Shown: positions 8,300 through 18,821 of the stretch, piece by piece | Numbering within the stretch: position 1 is the stretch's first letter | How the letters are laid out: each line of letters starts with the position of its first letter | Assembly (NCBI GenBank): GCA_918262735.1 | Contig: CAKJYJ010000001.1 | Location: 37,320 to 101,319 of the forward strand | Reading direction: 5' to 3' | DNA length: 64,000 nucleotides | From: Clostridiales bacterium | Lineage (GTDB): Bacteria > Bacillota > Clostridia > Christensenellales > UBA1242 | The notes under the pieces: generated by a model | Told to the model about the DNA's origin: nothing | Seen by the model: only the letters and a program-made list of their open reading frames with translations | Databases searched by the model: none | Program-made: the position numbers and the translations under genes

Positions 8300-8960
8300 C
8301 TATTTACTTTTTTATACTTAATATAAGTTTAACATATTTTATGAAATAAAGCAAGCAATATTAGACTTATTATTACTCACATTAGTTAAATGTTTTATGA
8401 TACACTGTTATTAAAAATGTGTATAAGTGTCAAAGTCCAATTCTTTGATTATTCTTCCAATATATATATTTTTATAATTAGATAATTTTAATAATAATAA
8501 TCTGTGTGTACATGTTAATAAAATGCAAAAAGCACAACATTTATTTTAGTTTTACTCTGTGTTAACACAACATATAGTGTTGATATATGTGTATAACTAT
8601 GTTAATAGTTTTTATAACTTAAACACATATCAACATTTTGTATTTTTATAGTTAAAATTTAATAAAGAAAATGGTAAAAATAGTAAAACATTTTTTCTAT
8701 TATTAATTGGAAAAAATAATAAAAATAAATTAAATTAACAATTATTTATTTTATCCACAATTAAATAATTAAATGTGCATAAAAATATTAACAATTAATG
8801 TGTATAAGTGTTTAACTATAAGGCGATAGAGAACTATATATACAACTTTTTAATAATTATTTATAAAATATAAATAATATATTTGGAAATAAAAAAAATA
8901 TATGCTAATATTATTATTGAAAATAATAAAAATAATTAATTTATCAACTTTTCTAGAAGA
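8300..8960. other. Candidate chromosomal replication origin (oriC) with five DnaA boxes
   Basis: A 0.7-kb non-coding, extremely AT-rich stretch upstream of dnaN. It contains five exact matches to TTATNCACA: 8418-8426 (-), 8588-8596 (-), 8751-8759 (+, TTATCCACA), 8774-8782 (-, TTATGCACA) and 8799-8807 (-); three of them lie within 57 bp. A perfect TGTGTTAACACA palindrome is at 8558-8569. Long A/T runs at 8640-8750 and 8840-8940 could serve as the unwinding element. By rough base composition fewer than one such box is expected by chance here. The region before dnaA itself (33364-33593) has none. Confidence 0.75.
8883..8911 (+). promoter_or_regulatory. Promoter of the giant surface protein gene
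   Basis: TTGGAA (8883-8888), 17-nt spacer, TAATAT (8906-8911) with an extended TGC before the -10. The core ATATGCTAATATTAT is the same as in the promoter at 63909-63938. Confidence 0.6.
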
Positions 8961-8974
8961 GTAAAGAGGTGAAT

Positions 8975-11900
8975 ATGAGAGGTTTAGTTAAAAAACTTAT
9001 AGTATATTCTTTTTTAATAACTTTGGTTTTAACTCTAGGGGTTTCATTAACAGGTAGCAAAAAAACATTTGCTATCGGTAATGAAACTACTTATGATAGT
9101 TTTTTTGATGCAACGTTTATTTCTGATTATGAATTTAATGGAGAAGATAATCAATTTTTATACTCAGGCAAAGTTGCAAATGCCGCAGCATTTAATAATA
9201 ATGATGCCTTTTTAGTTAACAGTGATAAAAAAATTTTAGTAACACTAGGAATGGGATATTCAGATAATATAACAAATCTAGTTCAAACAATAAAAGTTAA
9301 TAACACAACATTTGATATTAATCATACTGCAATACTAAACGAATACGGTTTATTTGTAAATTATGGTTGCGACCTAGTAAATAGAGATAATAATGAAAGG
9401 TCAAACGCAGCTTTCGTTTTAGTTGTTGACCCAAGTTCACTCAGTGATATCAGTGATTTTATATATGGTAAATATGAAATTGAATTTTCTTTTGTTTACA
9501 CAGATGATGAAGAAGTTCAAACTCAAGTAAACTTAACCAGGTCTTTTTATGTGTTAAATAAAAGCGATTATGCAAGCAATGTTATTTTTGCAAACTATAA
9601 CACAGTGGGGTCTTCTGATTATTATTCAAATTATTCAAAAAATAATCTAATGTATTTCAGATATAACTACAAATATATTAACATAACAATATCAAGGTTG
9701 TACCAAGGGTTAACAACAGTAACAACATTAAAAAATATAAATGGTGAGTTTACTGTTAGTTCAACAAATGAATTAGGTAATTCAACAAACAAGCGTAATG
9801 TTGTTATTTCAATGTCTAGTGATTTTGATAATGATAACATAATATATGTAACTTTTAATGACGTTGGAACATACTACATAAGCTATGAATATATTAATCC
9901 AAGTTTACAAAATGATGTTATAACAAAATTTTATTATGACACATTAAAATCAACCGACACAGCATATGTTTTTGGTTATCAAGCATATTACACAACACAA
10001 AATGAATTAACCGAGTTTAAGAGTGTTGACCAAGACGCTCCATACATAATTAGAAAGAAATCTAACTGTGCAGACATAACATGGTATATTGAAGCCAGCA
10101 TCAGTAATGCCTTTGATGATGGCTATATAAGTAGTGTTGATGATATAGCAAAAACAAATCAAGCTCCTGTTTATTTTCAAACAAATGCCAGAATTAATGT
10201 GGAAAATTCAGAGTATTATTATTTTGAAAATCCAACAGTTTTTTTAGAGTATGAACCAAGTAATTATGGTAGCATTCCACTTTATAATAAAGATGCAGTG
10301 CAACAAGCATATAAAGTTAAAAACTACACTGGGTCATCACTTAGCAACACAGGTGTATATTTAGTTCAATTAGCCTACACATTTAATAGTGAAAATCCAT
10401 ACTATCAATATTTCTTATTCAGATTAACAGATGATGCACCAGAAGTTAAGGTTTTTACTATTGAAAAAGATGGCGGTGGAAATATTATTTATGAAAATGA
10501 CATTCCAAAACAAAAATCATTAGTTAAAAATGAATCATATACATTTGAAGATATTTGCATAACAAAATCATCTCTTGGTATATTTGATTCAGCATCAACT
10601 CTATCGGTTTATAAAGATGATGAATTTAACGGCACATACAGATTTTCAACTATTTTAAGAGACGATAACTATATAGTTATAACCGACACAGCAAAGTATA
10701 AATTAGTTCTAACATATGGCAATAGTGATAAAAAAGGATTTACCTCATATTTCACAATTGATAAAACTGAAATAACTGGCATACAAACAAGCAATGTGTA
10801 TAAAGGTGTTGGCTCAAATTATTATGGTAATAGCATAATTGAAAATGGAAAAACAAGTTCACCTTTTGTTGTTTATTGGAATGAAAAGGCGAGTGGTGCA
10901 AAAATAACACTAGAGTATAAATATTTTCCAACTAGATTTTCTTCAATATCAAGTTATTCATCTAGTGCTCTTGGAACAATGTATAATTCGGAGCAAAATA
11001 AATATTCAATTCCATCAACATACACATTCACATATAATGGTGGTGAAGTTCCAACAATTGAGTACACAAACACAAAGAATAAGGTAGTTTATTCGGAAAA
11101 TGATATACTATCTGAAGGCGGTTTATACATTTTCTATATTTATGATGAAACAGGTGCCGAAGGTAAATATTTTGCAGTGTTTATGGATAACACGCCAAAC
11201 AGTATTGTTTCATACTCACAAAATATTTACACAATAATAAACAATAATGAAATGACATCAATCGACACAACATTATTCTTTGGAAAATACAAGTTAATAA
11301 AGTTTAATTATGATAACATAAGTAATTATGATGATTGGTTGGTTAATTATTTAAATGATAGTAATTCAACAACATATCAAGGTTCAACATACTTAAAAAT
11401 ACTTATAGAAAAAACCGTTTATATTGAAATTAATTCAGATACTGTTTTAAGTTACACATTAGCAGATGGTAACAACTATGGGTATGCAATTAATTCAGAA
11501 TTATCAGAAGGTGTTTATAATGAAAATCAATATTCCTTCTATTCGATTTGTGAAACAACAAATACTTACGATCCGGTTTATGCAAGAAATACATATAATT
11601 ACTACAAAAATAACTACACACAAACTCATAGCATAACATTCTCAACCGATAATTCAAGAATGATTGTGTACTATAACGATGGCAGTAGGTCTAAATTCTT
11701 AATTCAAGCACCAGCCGTTTTAAATGATAATGAAAATATAAAATACACATATTATCAACCAACAGCAAAAAACACTCTTGGGAATTTAGAGATATTAAAA
11801 TTATCATATAACACAATGCCAAGTGATGAACTTATTGTTGAAAGTATCACAGTTAATTATTATCCTTTTGAAAAAGACGTAGAAACAGGAACATACACAT

Positions 11901-14900
11901 TTAATTTAGAAACACCAGGAGCTGTTATTGAAGTTTATAAAAAAGGATTAAGTAATAAAGGAACATCAATAATTGGTAGTAGCTACACATTTGAATACAC
12001 AATCAACGTTGAACAATATAACGGTTCATTAACAAGAACCGCAGCGGGCAGATATGAAGTAATTAGGGAATACACATCAAATAGTATAATTCCTGTGAAT
12101 GACCCATTGTATAGAAAATTGGTGTTTATTGTTGATAGAAACGGAATTATTAGTGAACCAGATACCGACCAAAATGGAAATTCAATATACTACACCGGCA
12201 GTGCTATAAGCTTACAAATTATTAATAATTTTGGTTCAACCTATGATAACCCAGAAACATTACATTTCTATGATATATATTTTGCAAGTAAATTAAGTAA
12301 AGAAACTCTAACTCCAGTTCTAAAAACAAATCTACTTCCTGTAACAGTTTATATTCCAAGTTATAAATATGGTTATAACACAATCAACGCACAACACTAT
12401 CCATACTTTAACATAAAAGAACAAATTGTTAATTATACATATGGTGGAGCAGAGGAAAACTATTTAAGTTACTATAAACTTTCTGCATACGTTGAATATT
12501 TTCCAAGGGAAAATTCACCTAGCACACAAACATATGTTTACGACTCGGTTCTTTCTAACTACCAATATTTAACAACAAGAGGAAATGAAAACTCAATTAT
12601 ATCTTATAACCAAGAGGGTTATTACAGAGTAACAATAACTTCTGGGGCAGGAGATAGTTTCTCATTTGTTTTCCAAATTGAATATTCAAAACCAGAGTTT
12701 AATTTATTAGATGTTGAAAACTCACCTCTAAACACAGATAACAATGGAACAGTATACTACACAAATAAAGATAAAATTAGAATTGCGTGGGAAAATTCAC
12801 CAAGCGAATATTTAGCAACAATTAATCAAGATCATATAACATACACAATCAATGGATATTCAAATGTTATTGACACCCAAATTAATCCAGTTTTATCTAA
12901 TGGCGATAATAAGTATTATATTGATTTAGATTTGGATAACATTGGCGCATATACAGATGGCTGTGAAATTAATATAACCTTACAATTCAATGGTCGAGAA
13001 GAAGATTATAACAACAATGATTATTTTTCAAAAACTGTTAAGTTGGTTGTTGACCTGCAAGCACCAGTTAGCAATGTGACTAATTTAGTTTCAACAACAG
13101 GATTAAGTTTCTATGGTTTAAGAACATATATTGAAGGGAAAAAATATAACACTTCCTTAACCAGCGGACTGATGAGATATTATTCATTCACGGTTGATAA
13201 ATCTGATTTTGAAAACTACATAAAAACGCCAATCAATGCAACATACGACTACTATAAACTATACTATAGAATCTTTGAAAAAACAGGCAACAACACAAAA
13301 TATGTTCCAGGTAATGCTCTAGAAACAGATATCACGGTTAGGGATTTATCAGACAGGGTATTCACACAAGTTTTTGCAGATTCAGGTGTTTTAACATTTA
13401 ATGGTATATTAGGAAATGTTAATAAATACATTGAAATTATTGAAGAAGACTATGCAGGAAATAGAACTGTTTACACAATATATTTAACCGACATAACCAA
13501 TGAAGAAAATATTGATAAAACAGTATTAACATATTTCAGTTCATTGAGCGATTCTTCAAACATAATTAATCACGAACAAGAAATAACAAATAGTGACATT
13601 TTAGATAATAATGGAGAATTAGACCTATATTCAAAATATTCATTTAATTTGAATAGTTTAGATTTATTAAAAAATGCAAATATAGGCAGTTTAACATGGT
13701 CTATTATTTCAGTTAATAATGTTCTATATGTTAAATCTCCATTCACTGACGATTTGTATTATAACTATAATAATTACGCCGAAGGCAGAGAAAACGAGGC
13801 ATATACCTTAGACGAATTAACAACGTTAAAACATAGTTCAAATGTTCAAATGGTAAAAATATATTCATCACCAGTGGTTAATGTAATTCAATTAAGAGTA
13901 TATGTGTTAAATCAAGTTTTAGACATATACACAACATCACAGGTGTATGGTGAAAACAGAGAAGGTATAATAATAAGAATACCAAACAGCTTAAACGGAA
14001 ATGTTTTGTATGCGCAATCTGTATCAGTAAGGGCAAACATAAGTGGAAGTTCGGTTGACTACATTTCAATTGAAGGTAGCAATTCAAGATTCATAAGAGA
14101 AGAACAACCAGCGATTTCCGTTTCAGGTTTAGACATTTCATACATTACATACAGAACAGGAAGATATGTTCAATTAGATATAACCAGAAACTTAAGCATG
14201 AATGACTACTTTGTTTATACCATATATGATAACTATGGTGAAATATATCGCATTGTTCACATATACGGACAAACTCAGATAACAAATCCAATAACCTCAG
14301 AAGGAAATATTGTTAAGTCATATAACGAAGAAGGTAAAATAATTTACTATTCAAGTGAAAATATCAAATATAGATTTGACACAACAATATATTCTAGAGC
14401 CAACATTGAAGTAATTGAGAATAATGGGTATAGCTCGGTAACAAACACATTATCAATTGTTAAAACATTAAATTCATTTAGAGTTGAATATTCTGATGAA
14501 TACGAATATACAAAAGATATTAACGTGTCAATTGTAAACAACATTTTAACAATTCAAATGTTACAAAAAGGTTATGACTTTAACACAAAGCTTCTTGGCG
14601 GTAGTAAGGTGTTCATTGTAACACTTGTTGCAAATCAAGACTTTGATATTGATGATGAAGTAACTAATTTTGAAATATATAACGAATTGCCATCTTCAAT
14701 TAGTTTTATTGGTAAGCAAAGTTCAATCGACGTAACGTTAATTCTGGAAGGTAACACAGCATACACAGATGCGGTTATAATTAATTACACACCAACAGAA
14801 TTAAAATTTGACTTTGAGTTAATTGTGATGTATCCAAATGGAGATATCGTAACCTTGGTTGATGGAATGGAAATTGAAAGTGATGGAACTTATAGATTAA

Positions 14901-16549
14901 TTATTAATTATCTTGGTGATTTACTTGGCTGTTCAAAAGTATTTGAATTTACAATTGCAAATAGTTCAAAATTCACATATTCAATTGTTAAGCGTTCAGA
15001 CGACGGCACATATAAAGAAATAAAAGCAACTGGCAGCTCATTCTCATACACAACAAACGGAATAACATATAGCATTCCAACCCACTATATCGTAAATGGT
15101 GATTTTGACATTATTACAAACAGCAATTTAAGACTAAGTAAAACATTAGAGAACGAAAGACCAATCAATGGTTACACATATATTTATTGCATTTCAAATT
15201 TAGAGGAACAAGGAAACCTAATAACCGAATATTTCTCAATTAGAATTGCAATAACAAAACTTCCAAGCACTAACAACGTTTTAAGAGAATTAAATGTTTA
15301 TGGTAGTAATGTTAAAGGAGCAACTGGCAATTTATTAAACATTGCATCTCCAGTAATAACTCCGTATGTAACAACAAAAGAAGAATATAATGGTGGAACA
15401 AGAATATCTTGGTCTAAATATAGCGTAATACCAGAAAATACTGTATCAATTAATGTTTATTATGGCGATATTGACGGGGCCCCATACATTCCAGAAATAA
15501 TTACCTCTGGCAACACAAACAGTGTAATATTAAAAACCTCAGGAACTTACTATATTTCTTTCACAGACGTTGCTGGTAACACTCAATTATTTGGAACATA
15601 TAACGATATTAAGTACTTCACAGTTAGATATTTAAGTAGCGTAATATTTGAAGTTAATAACGAAGCTCCAATCAATTATGCAATTTATGACAGCAAGGTA
15701 ACAGTTTCTGTTCCCGATATAACGGCAGTATATTATGACGTTAATGCAAAGCCAAAGTTGAATGTTGAATTTAATGGTTCTGAGTACACAAAATACACCA
15801 AAGAAAGCAATAATGTTTGGTCTTTCACAGAGCCAGGTATATACAAAGTTTCATTTAGCGCAAAAATAGATGAAAAAGCAATTTATGAAGCTCCAATATA
15901 CTTCACAATTTTAAGTTCAAGAGAAAGTAGGCTAGGATTTAATTACAATGGCTATGGCAAATATTATATTCAAGATATATTAAAAGACGGTGTTTCTGTT
16001 AATAAAAAATTAGCCAATATAAATAGTGGCGATATGTACGGAGATTATTTAAGAACAATATCTCTTCACACAAACGATTACAAAACAGGGACGGGTTATT
16101 GGACTTTGGTTATCAACACAAACAATGAGTTTAATCAAACATTCCAATTCACCGTTTGGGTAAACAGAGCAAGAATACCTCTAGATATTTCAATAGCAAA
16201 CGGAGAAACAACAACAAATAATATTATTGTTAAATTCAATACATATAATCTATTAACCGAAGCAGGAGATTGCATACTAAGGATTAGCGGTAAAAAAGAT
16301 TTAGTGTTAACAAATGAACTTTTAGAATCGGGTAAAATTGATAATACCTATGAGTTAACATTAGACGAAACAAGAGGTTATTATATTGAAGTAACGTCGC
16401 TTAGTGGTCAACTCCTTTACACATCATATGTTGTTAAGGCAGAGCCATTAAATGCAATTTCAATAATACTTATAACAGTTGCATCTTTGGTATTTATATC
16501 AGGCGCTGTTGTGTTTGTGATTATGCGTAAGAGAATGAAGGTAAGGTAA
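8975..16549 (+). CDS. Giant membrane-anchored cell-surface protein with Ig-like repeats
   Basis: A 2524-residue exported protein. The N-terminus MRGLVKKLIVYSFLITLVLTL... is a signal peptide, probably cleaved near TFA-IGN (~31-34). The C-terminus has a single span (AISIILITVASLVFISGAVVFVIM) followed by RKRMKVR, so the body is outside and the tail inside; there is no LPXTG motif. The ectodomain is rich in Tyr, Asn, Ser and Thr and almost free of Cys. It shows recurring beta-sandwich signatures in which a strand of type G-x-Y-x-[VI]-x-[FL] precedes an acidic turn (ETGAEGK, DYAGNRT, DVAGNTQ), as in bacterial Ig-like domains. Probably an adhesin or S-layer-like protein; exact role unknown. ATG 8975 is preferred to GTG 8969 because AGAGG ends 5 nt before it. 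Monocistronic, next to the putative origin. Confidence 0.85.
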   Translation: MRGLVKKLIVYSFLITLVLTLGVSLTGSKKTFAIGNETTYDSFFDATFISDYEFNGEDNQFLYSGKVANAAAFNNNDAFLVNSDKKILVTLGMGYSDNITNLVQTIKVNNTTFDINHTAILNEYGLFVNYGCDLVNRDNNERSNAAFVLVVDPSSLSDISDFIYGKYEIEFSFVYTDDEEVQTQVNLTRSFYVLNKSDYASNVIFANYNTVGSSDYYSNYSKNNLMYFRYNYKYINITISRLYQGLTTVTTLKNINGEFTVSSTNELGNSTNKRNVVISMSSDFDNDNIIYVTFNDVGTYYISYEYINPSLQNDVITKFYYDTLKSTDTAYVFGYQAYYTTQNELTEFKSVDQDAPYIIRKKSNCADITWYIEASISNAFDDGYISSVDDIAKTNQAPVYFQTNARINVENSEYYYFENPTVFLEYEPSNYGSIPLYNKDAVQQAYKVKNYTGSSLSNTGVYLVQLAYTFNSENPYYQYFLFRLTDDAPEVKVFTIEKDGGGNIIYENDIPKQKSLVKNESYTFEDICITKSSLGIFDSASTLSVYKDDEFNGTYRFSTILRDDNYIVITDTAKYKLVLTYGNSDKKGFTSYFTIDKTEITGIQTSNVYKGVGSNYYGNSIIENGKTSSPFVVYWNEKASGAKITLEYKYFPTRFSSISSYSSSALGTMYNSEQNKYSIPSTYTFTYNGGEVPTIEYTNTKNKVVYSENDILSEGGLYIFYIYDETGAEGKYFAVFMDNTPNSIVSYSQNIYTIINNNEMTSIDTTLFFGKYKLIKFNYDNISNYDDWLVNYLNDSNSTTYQGSTYLKILIEKTVYIEINSDTVLSYTLADGNNYGYAINSELSEGVYNENQYSFYSICETTNTYDPVYARNTYNYYKNNYTQTHSITFSTDNSRMIVYYNDGSRSKFLIQAPAVLNDNENIKYTYYQPTAKNTLGNLEILKLSYNTMPSDELIVESITVNYYPFEKDVETGTYTFNLETPGAVIEVYKKGLSNKGTSIIGSSYTFEYTINVEQYNGSLTRTAAGRYEVIREYTSNSIIPVNDPLYRKLVFIVDRNGIISEPDTDQNGNSIYYTGSAISLQIINNFGSTYDNPETLHFYDIYFASKLSKETLTPVLKTNLLPVTVYIPSYKYGYNTINAQHYPYFNIKEQIVNYTYGGAEENYLSYYKLSAYVEYFPRENSPSTQTYVYDSVLSNYQYLTTRGNENSIISYNQEGYYRVTITSGAGDSFSFVFQIEYSKPEFNLLDVENSPLNTDNNGTVYYTNKDKIRIAWENSPSEYLATINQDHITYTINGYSNVIDTQINPVLSNGDNKYYIDLDLDNIGAYTDGCEINITLQFNGREEDYNNNDYFSKTVKLVVDLQAPVSNVTNLVSTTGLSFYGLRTYIEGKKYNTSLTSGLMRYYSFTVDKSDFENYIKTPINATYDYYKLYYRIFEKTGNNTKYVPGNALETDITVRDLSDRVFTQVFADSGVLTFNGILGNVNKYIEIIEEDYAGNRTVYTIYLTDITNEENIDKTVLTYFSSLSDSSNIINHEQEITNSDILDNNGELDLYSKYSFNLNSLDLLKNANIGSLTWSIISVNNVLYVKSPFTDDLYYNYNNYAEGRENEAYTLDELTTLKHSSNVQMVKIYSSPVVNVIQLRVYVLNQVLDIYTTSQVYGENREGIIIRIPNSLNGNVLYAQSVSVRANISGSSVDYISIEGSNSRFIREEQPAISVSGLDISYITYRTGRYVQLDITRNLSMNDYFVYTIYDNYGEIYRIVHIYGQTQITNPITSEGNIVKSYNEEGKIIYYSSENIKYRFDTTIYSRANIEVIENNGYSSVTNTLSIVKTLNSFRVEYSDEYEYTKDINVSIVNNILTIQMLQKGYDFNTKLLGGSKVFIVTLVANQDFDIDDEVTNFEIYNELPSSISFIGKQSSIDVTLILEGNTAYTDAVIINYTPTELKFDFELIVMYPNGDIVTLVDGMEIESDGTYRLIINYLGDLLGCSKVFEFTIANSSKFTYSIVKRSDDGTYKEIKATGSSFSYTTNGITYSIPTHYIVNGDFDIITNSNLRLSKTLENERPINGYTYIYCISNLEEQGNLITEYFSIRIAITKLPSTNNVLRELNVYGSNVKGATGNLLNIASPVITPYVTTKEEYNGGTRISWSKYSVIPENTVSINVYYGDIDGAPYIPEIITSGNTNSVILKTSGTYYISFTDVAGNTQLFGTYNDIKYFTVRYLSSVIFEVNNEAPINYAIYDSKVTVSVPDITAVYYDVNAKPKLNVEFNGSEYTKYTKESNNVWSFTEPGIYKVSFSAKIDEKAIYEAPIYFTILSSRESRLGFNYNGYGKYYIQDILKDGVSVNKKLANINSGDMYGDYLRTISLHTNDYKTGTGYWTLVINTNNEFNQTFQFTVWVNRARIPLDISIANGETTTNNIIVKFNTYNLLTEAGDCILRISGKKDLVLTNELLESGKIDNTYELTLDETRGYYIEVTSLSGQLLYTSYVVKAEPLNAISIILITVASLVFISGAVVFVIMRKRMKVR

Positions 16550-16626
16550 TTCTCTAGAGCAACTATCATATAATAAAAAAATGCATCATTCTTAGTCACT
16601 GACTTTTGAAACTAGCGAAATAATTA

Positions 16627-16660
16627 ACACTTTAATCTGAAAAGGTTAAGGTGTTTTTTT
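16627..16660 (+). terminator. Terminator of the surface protein gene
   Basis: A 12-bp stem (ACACTTTAATCT with AGGTTAAGGTGT, allowing G-U) closed by a GAAA tetraloop and followed by a T-run. Confidence 0.85.
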
Positions 16661-16796
16661 ATTCTCTCTTAACCAGCCAACAAAACGGATATTATGCAGT
16701 TGTCATAGGTTGTCATTGTTATCTTAAAATTAATAATCATTAGACATTCATTTTAACCTTGACAACAAAGAATATTCGTTTACACTAAAAAACAAA

Positions 16797-16842
16797 GAGA
16801 AAAAAAAGAGTCGTGCGATTGCTCTGCCAGCACACACTCTTT
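16797..16842 (-). terminator. Terminator of the restriction-modification/AAA operon
   Basis: Minus strand: AAAGAGT (16842-16836) and GTGC arms pair with GCAC and ACTCTTT (16811-16805), followed by eight T. It lies about 100 nt after the ATPase stop. Confidence 0.65.
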
Positions 16843-16867
16843 CCTCTAACCAAGTTATTTTATTTGT

Positions 16868-16916
16868 GCTTGTCTTCGGTGGAGCGATAGCTCCACCGAC
16901 CTGTATTAAGACAAGC
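16868..16916. repeat. Nested perfect inverted repeats in the 3' region of the defence operon
   Basis: An outer 9-bp stem, GCTTGTCTT (16868-16876) with AAGACAAGC (16908-16916), encloses an inner perfect 9-bp stem, CGGTGGAGC (16877-16885) with GCTCCACCG (16890-16898), closed by GATA. It is more GC-rich than its surroundings. It has no T-tail, so it is not a simple terminator. The rest of 16661-16943 shows nothing else I can name. Confidence 0.6.
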
Positions 16917-16943
16917 GCACGTTTAACTGCCATTTTATATATT

Positions 16944-18776
16944 TTAATTATTAAAAATACTTTCTACACTATCAAATAAAGGTTTAAAATCTTTGAAAAC
17001 TTCTTTATCTGCAATTAATAAATCTTTCCAAAAATCTTTTTTATGTACATCTTTCATTTTGTAAAAATCTAATAATTCTGAAACCTTTTCTGCTTTCCCG
17101 TTATCTCTTAAAAAATCTTCTGAAATTAATGATTCTATTTCAATAAAACAATAATTGCTAGATTTTTTATTTACATATTTTTCTAATCTGGTAGGAACGG
17201 GTATTGTCATAGCATATCTATTACAATGTGTATTTTTTAAATACAATCCAGTATTAATCGTACCTTTTTCTTCAGAGTATAATTTTTCATCTGAGTTATT
17301 TTTAAGTGTCTTTACCTTTTTATATTTCGAATAACCCTCGTTATCAAAATCAAAAAGACAAATTCGTTTGCAATTACTATCTAATGTTGTATTTTGACAA
17401 TTTAAAAAATTATATAAGCCACCAGTTGAATATCCTCCTTCAATTACAAATTGTGCTACCGCTTTAAATTTTTCATCTATGTTATTTTCTGTAATATCCG
17501 TTATATCGTTTAATTTTAAATAAGCAATCTTATAAATTTGACAGTATTCATCTTCCACCAAAAGTGCATTCCCATTTTGTCCTAAAGTTTTTTCCAATTC
17601 AATAATTCTGTCATTTTGGTTTTTTAATTTTGTATAAAAACTTTTATTCGCTTCTTTTAATTCTGCATAATCAAATTGATTGACATTAATTATTTTAGGT
17701 GAACTATTTTGTTGACTAAAAATCTCATAAAATTCAGCATAATTTGGTGCCAATGAAATAGTAGCAGGAGAATGTGTTGTTATTACTACTTGAATGCCTT
17801 TTTTAATATAAAAATCTTCAATAACTTTGTAAAACGCTTCAGTAAGAGAAGGATTTAATGGAGCATCATATTCATCAAATAAAACTAGTTTTACATCTTT
17901 ACTTATTTCTTCATCAAGTGATATTAATGCCAATTTTAAAATTGCTTTCTCACCATCACTTAAATCAGTTAATGCTCTTATTTCATCATTATTTCTTAGT
18001 TTTGGGTTCTCTTCCATATTTGGAATATAAAACGAATAATCATCTTTAAATCTATATTTAAAGCCAAGATCTGCAAATAGTTTATTTAAGACCGTCCAAG
18101 GGGCAGTTCTTAACCATGCACTATTATCAAATTTATCAGAGGTGTTAGAACATTCTATTTGTCTATTCGCTCGTTCACAGCAAGCCATATAAAACAAATT
18201 CCCAACTTGTTGAATAATATCATTCTCATTTCTCCATATAAAATCTTGTGGAATAATATGTTCAAATTCATCTCTTGATATATAAAAAATACTATCATCC
18301 CTATATTTTTCTTTTAATAATGATAAAAGTTTTTCTATAGATCTCCATGATGGATTTTTTGTGCCATTATCATAAAATATAAGAGTTCCATTATTAAATT
18401 TTTGTCTTTTTCTTGTATCTAACCACTGTTGATTTTGATTAAATCCTATGTTTTGCAAATAAAATTCCCAAGCTTGATTTATATTGATTTGTCTCAAGTT
18501 AATAGAGTACTGGCCAAAATCATTCCCTAAATCAATATTATCACGAAATGATAAAAATAAAATATTTTCAATATTTTCTACATTTTCGCTTTCATCTGTT
18601 ATTTTTACGCTTCTAGATATTTTTTCGTTTGTATTATTGGCTATTATCTTGAGAAGTTGACTTTTCCCAGTTCCATTTACACCAGATATTATTATTAAAT
18701 CGCCATTAAAAATATAATCAGTATTATTTTTATAAGATTTATAATTTTCTAATATTTTAATTTCAAGTTTTTTCAT
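16944..18776 (-). CDS. OLD-like AAA ATPase with TOPRIM-like C-terminal region
   Basis: A 610-residue ABC/SMC-type ATPase. Walker A GVNGTGKS at 32-39; signature-like LSDGEKAILKLA about 270-285; Walker B LVLFDEYDAPLNP about 297-310; and an H-loop in VVITTHSPATISLA about 335. The C-terminal half has ALLVEDEYCQ and RICLFDFDNEG, an acidic layout resembling the TOPRIM nuclease of OLD proteins; this part is inference. SD AGGAG before ATG 18776, 45 nt after the restriction gene, on the same strand and apparently in the same operon. ATPases of this class often accompany restriction systems and act as additional phage-defence effectors, but they can also be autonomous. It ends before a hairpin terminator. 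Confidence 0.75.
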   Translation of the reverse strand: MKKLEIKILENYKSYKNNTDYIFNGDLIIISGVNGTGKSQLLKIIANNTNEKISRSVKITDESENVENIENILFLSFRDNIDLGNDFGQYSINLRQININQAWEFYLQNIGFNQNQQWLDTRKRQKFNNGTLIFYDNGTKNPSWRSIEKLLSLLKEKYRDDSIFYISRDEFEHIIPQDFIWRNENDIIQQVGNLFYMACCERANRQIECSNTSDKFDNSAWLRTAPWTVLNKLFADLGFKYRFKDDYSFYIPNMEENPKLRNNDEIRALTDLSDGEKAILKLALISLDEEISKDVKLVLFDEYDAPLNPSLTEAFYKVIEDFYIKKGIQVVITTHSPATISLAPNYAEFYEIFSQQNSSPKIINVNQFDYAELKEANKSFYTKLKNQNDRIIELEKTLGQNGNALLVEDEYCQIYKIAYLKLNDITDITENNIDEKFKAVAQFVIEGGYSTGGLYNFLNCQNTTLDSNCKRICLFDFDNEGYSKYKKVKTLKNNSDEKLYSEEKGTINTGLYLKNTHCNRYAMTIPVPTRLEKYVNKKSSNYCFIEIESLISEDFLRDNGKAEKVSELLDFYKMKDVHKKDFWKDLLIADKEVFKDFKPLFDSVESIFNN

Positions 18777-18821
18777 TTGATTCTCCTATTCAAAACTTAT
18801 ATATAATCTTCATAGCATTGT

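Noticed and set aside
16748..16933. 61-codon frame on the minus strand beginning MAVKRALVLIQVGG
   Set aside because: It runs across the nested hairpin and the terminator of the defence operon, has no SD, and its composition (Val/Ala-rich then Phe-run) is set by those repeats.
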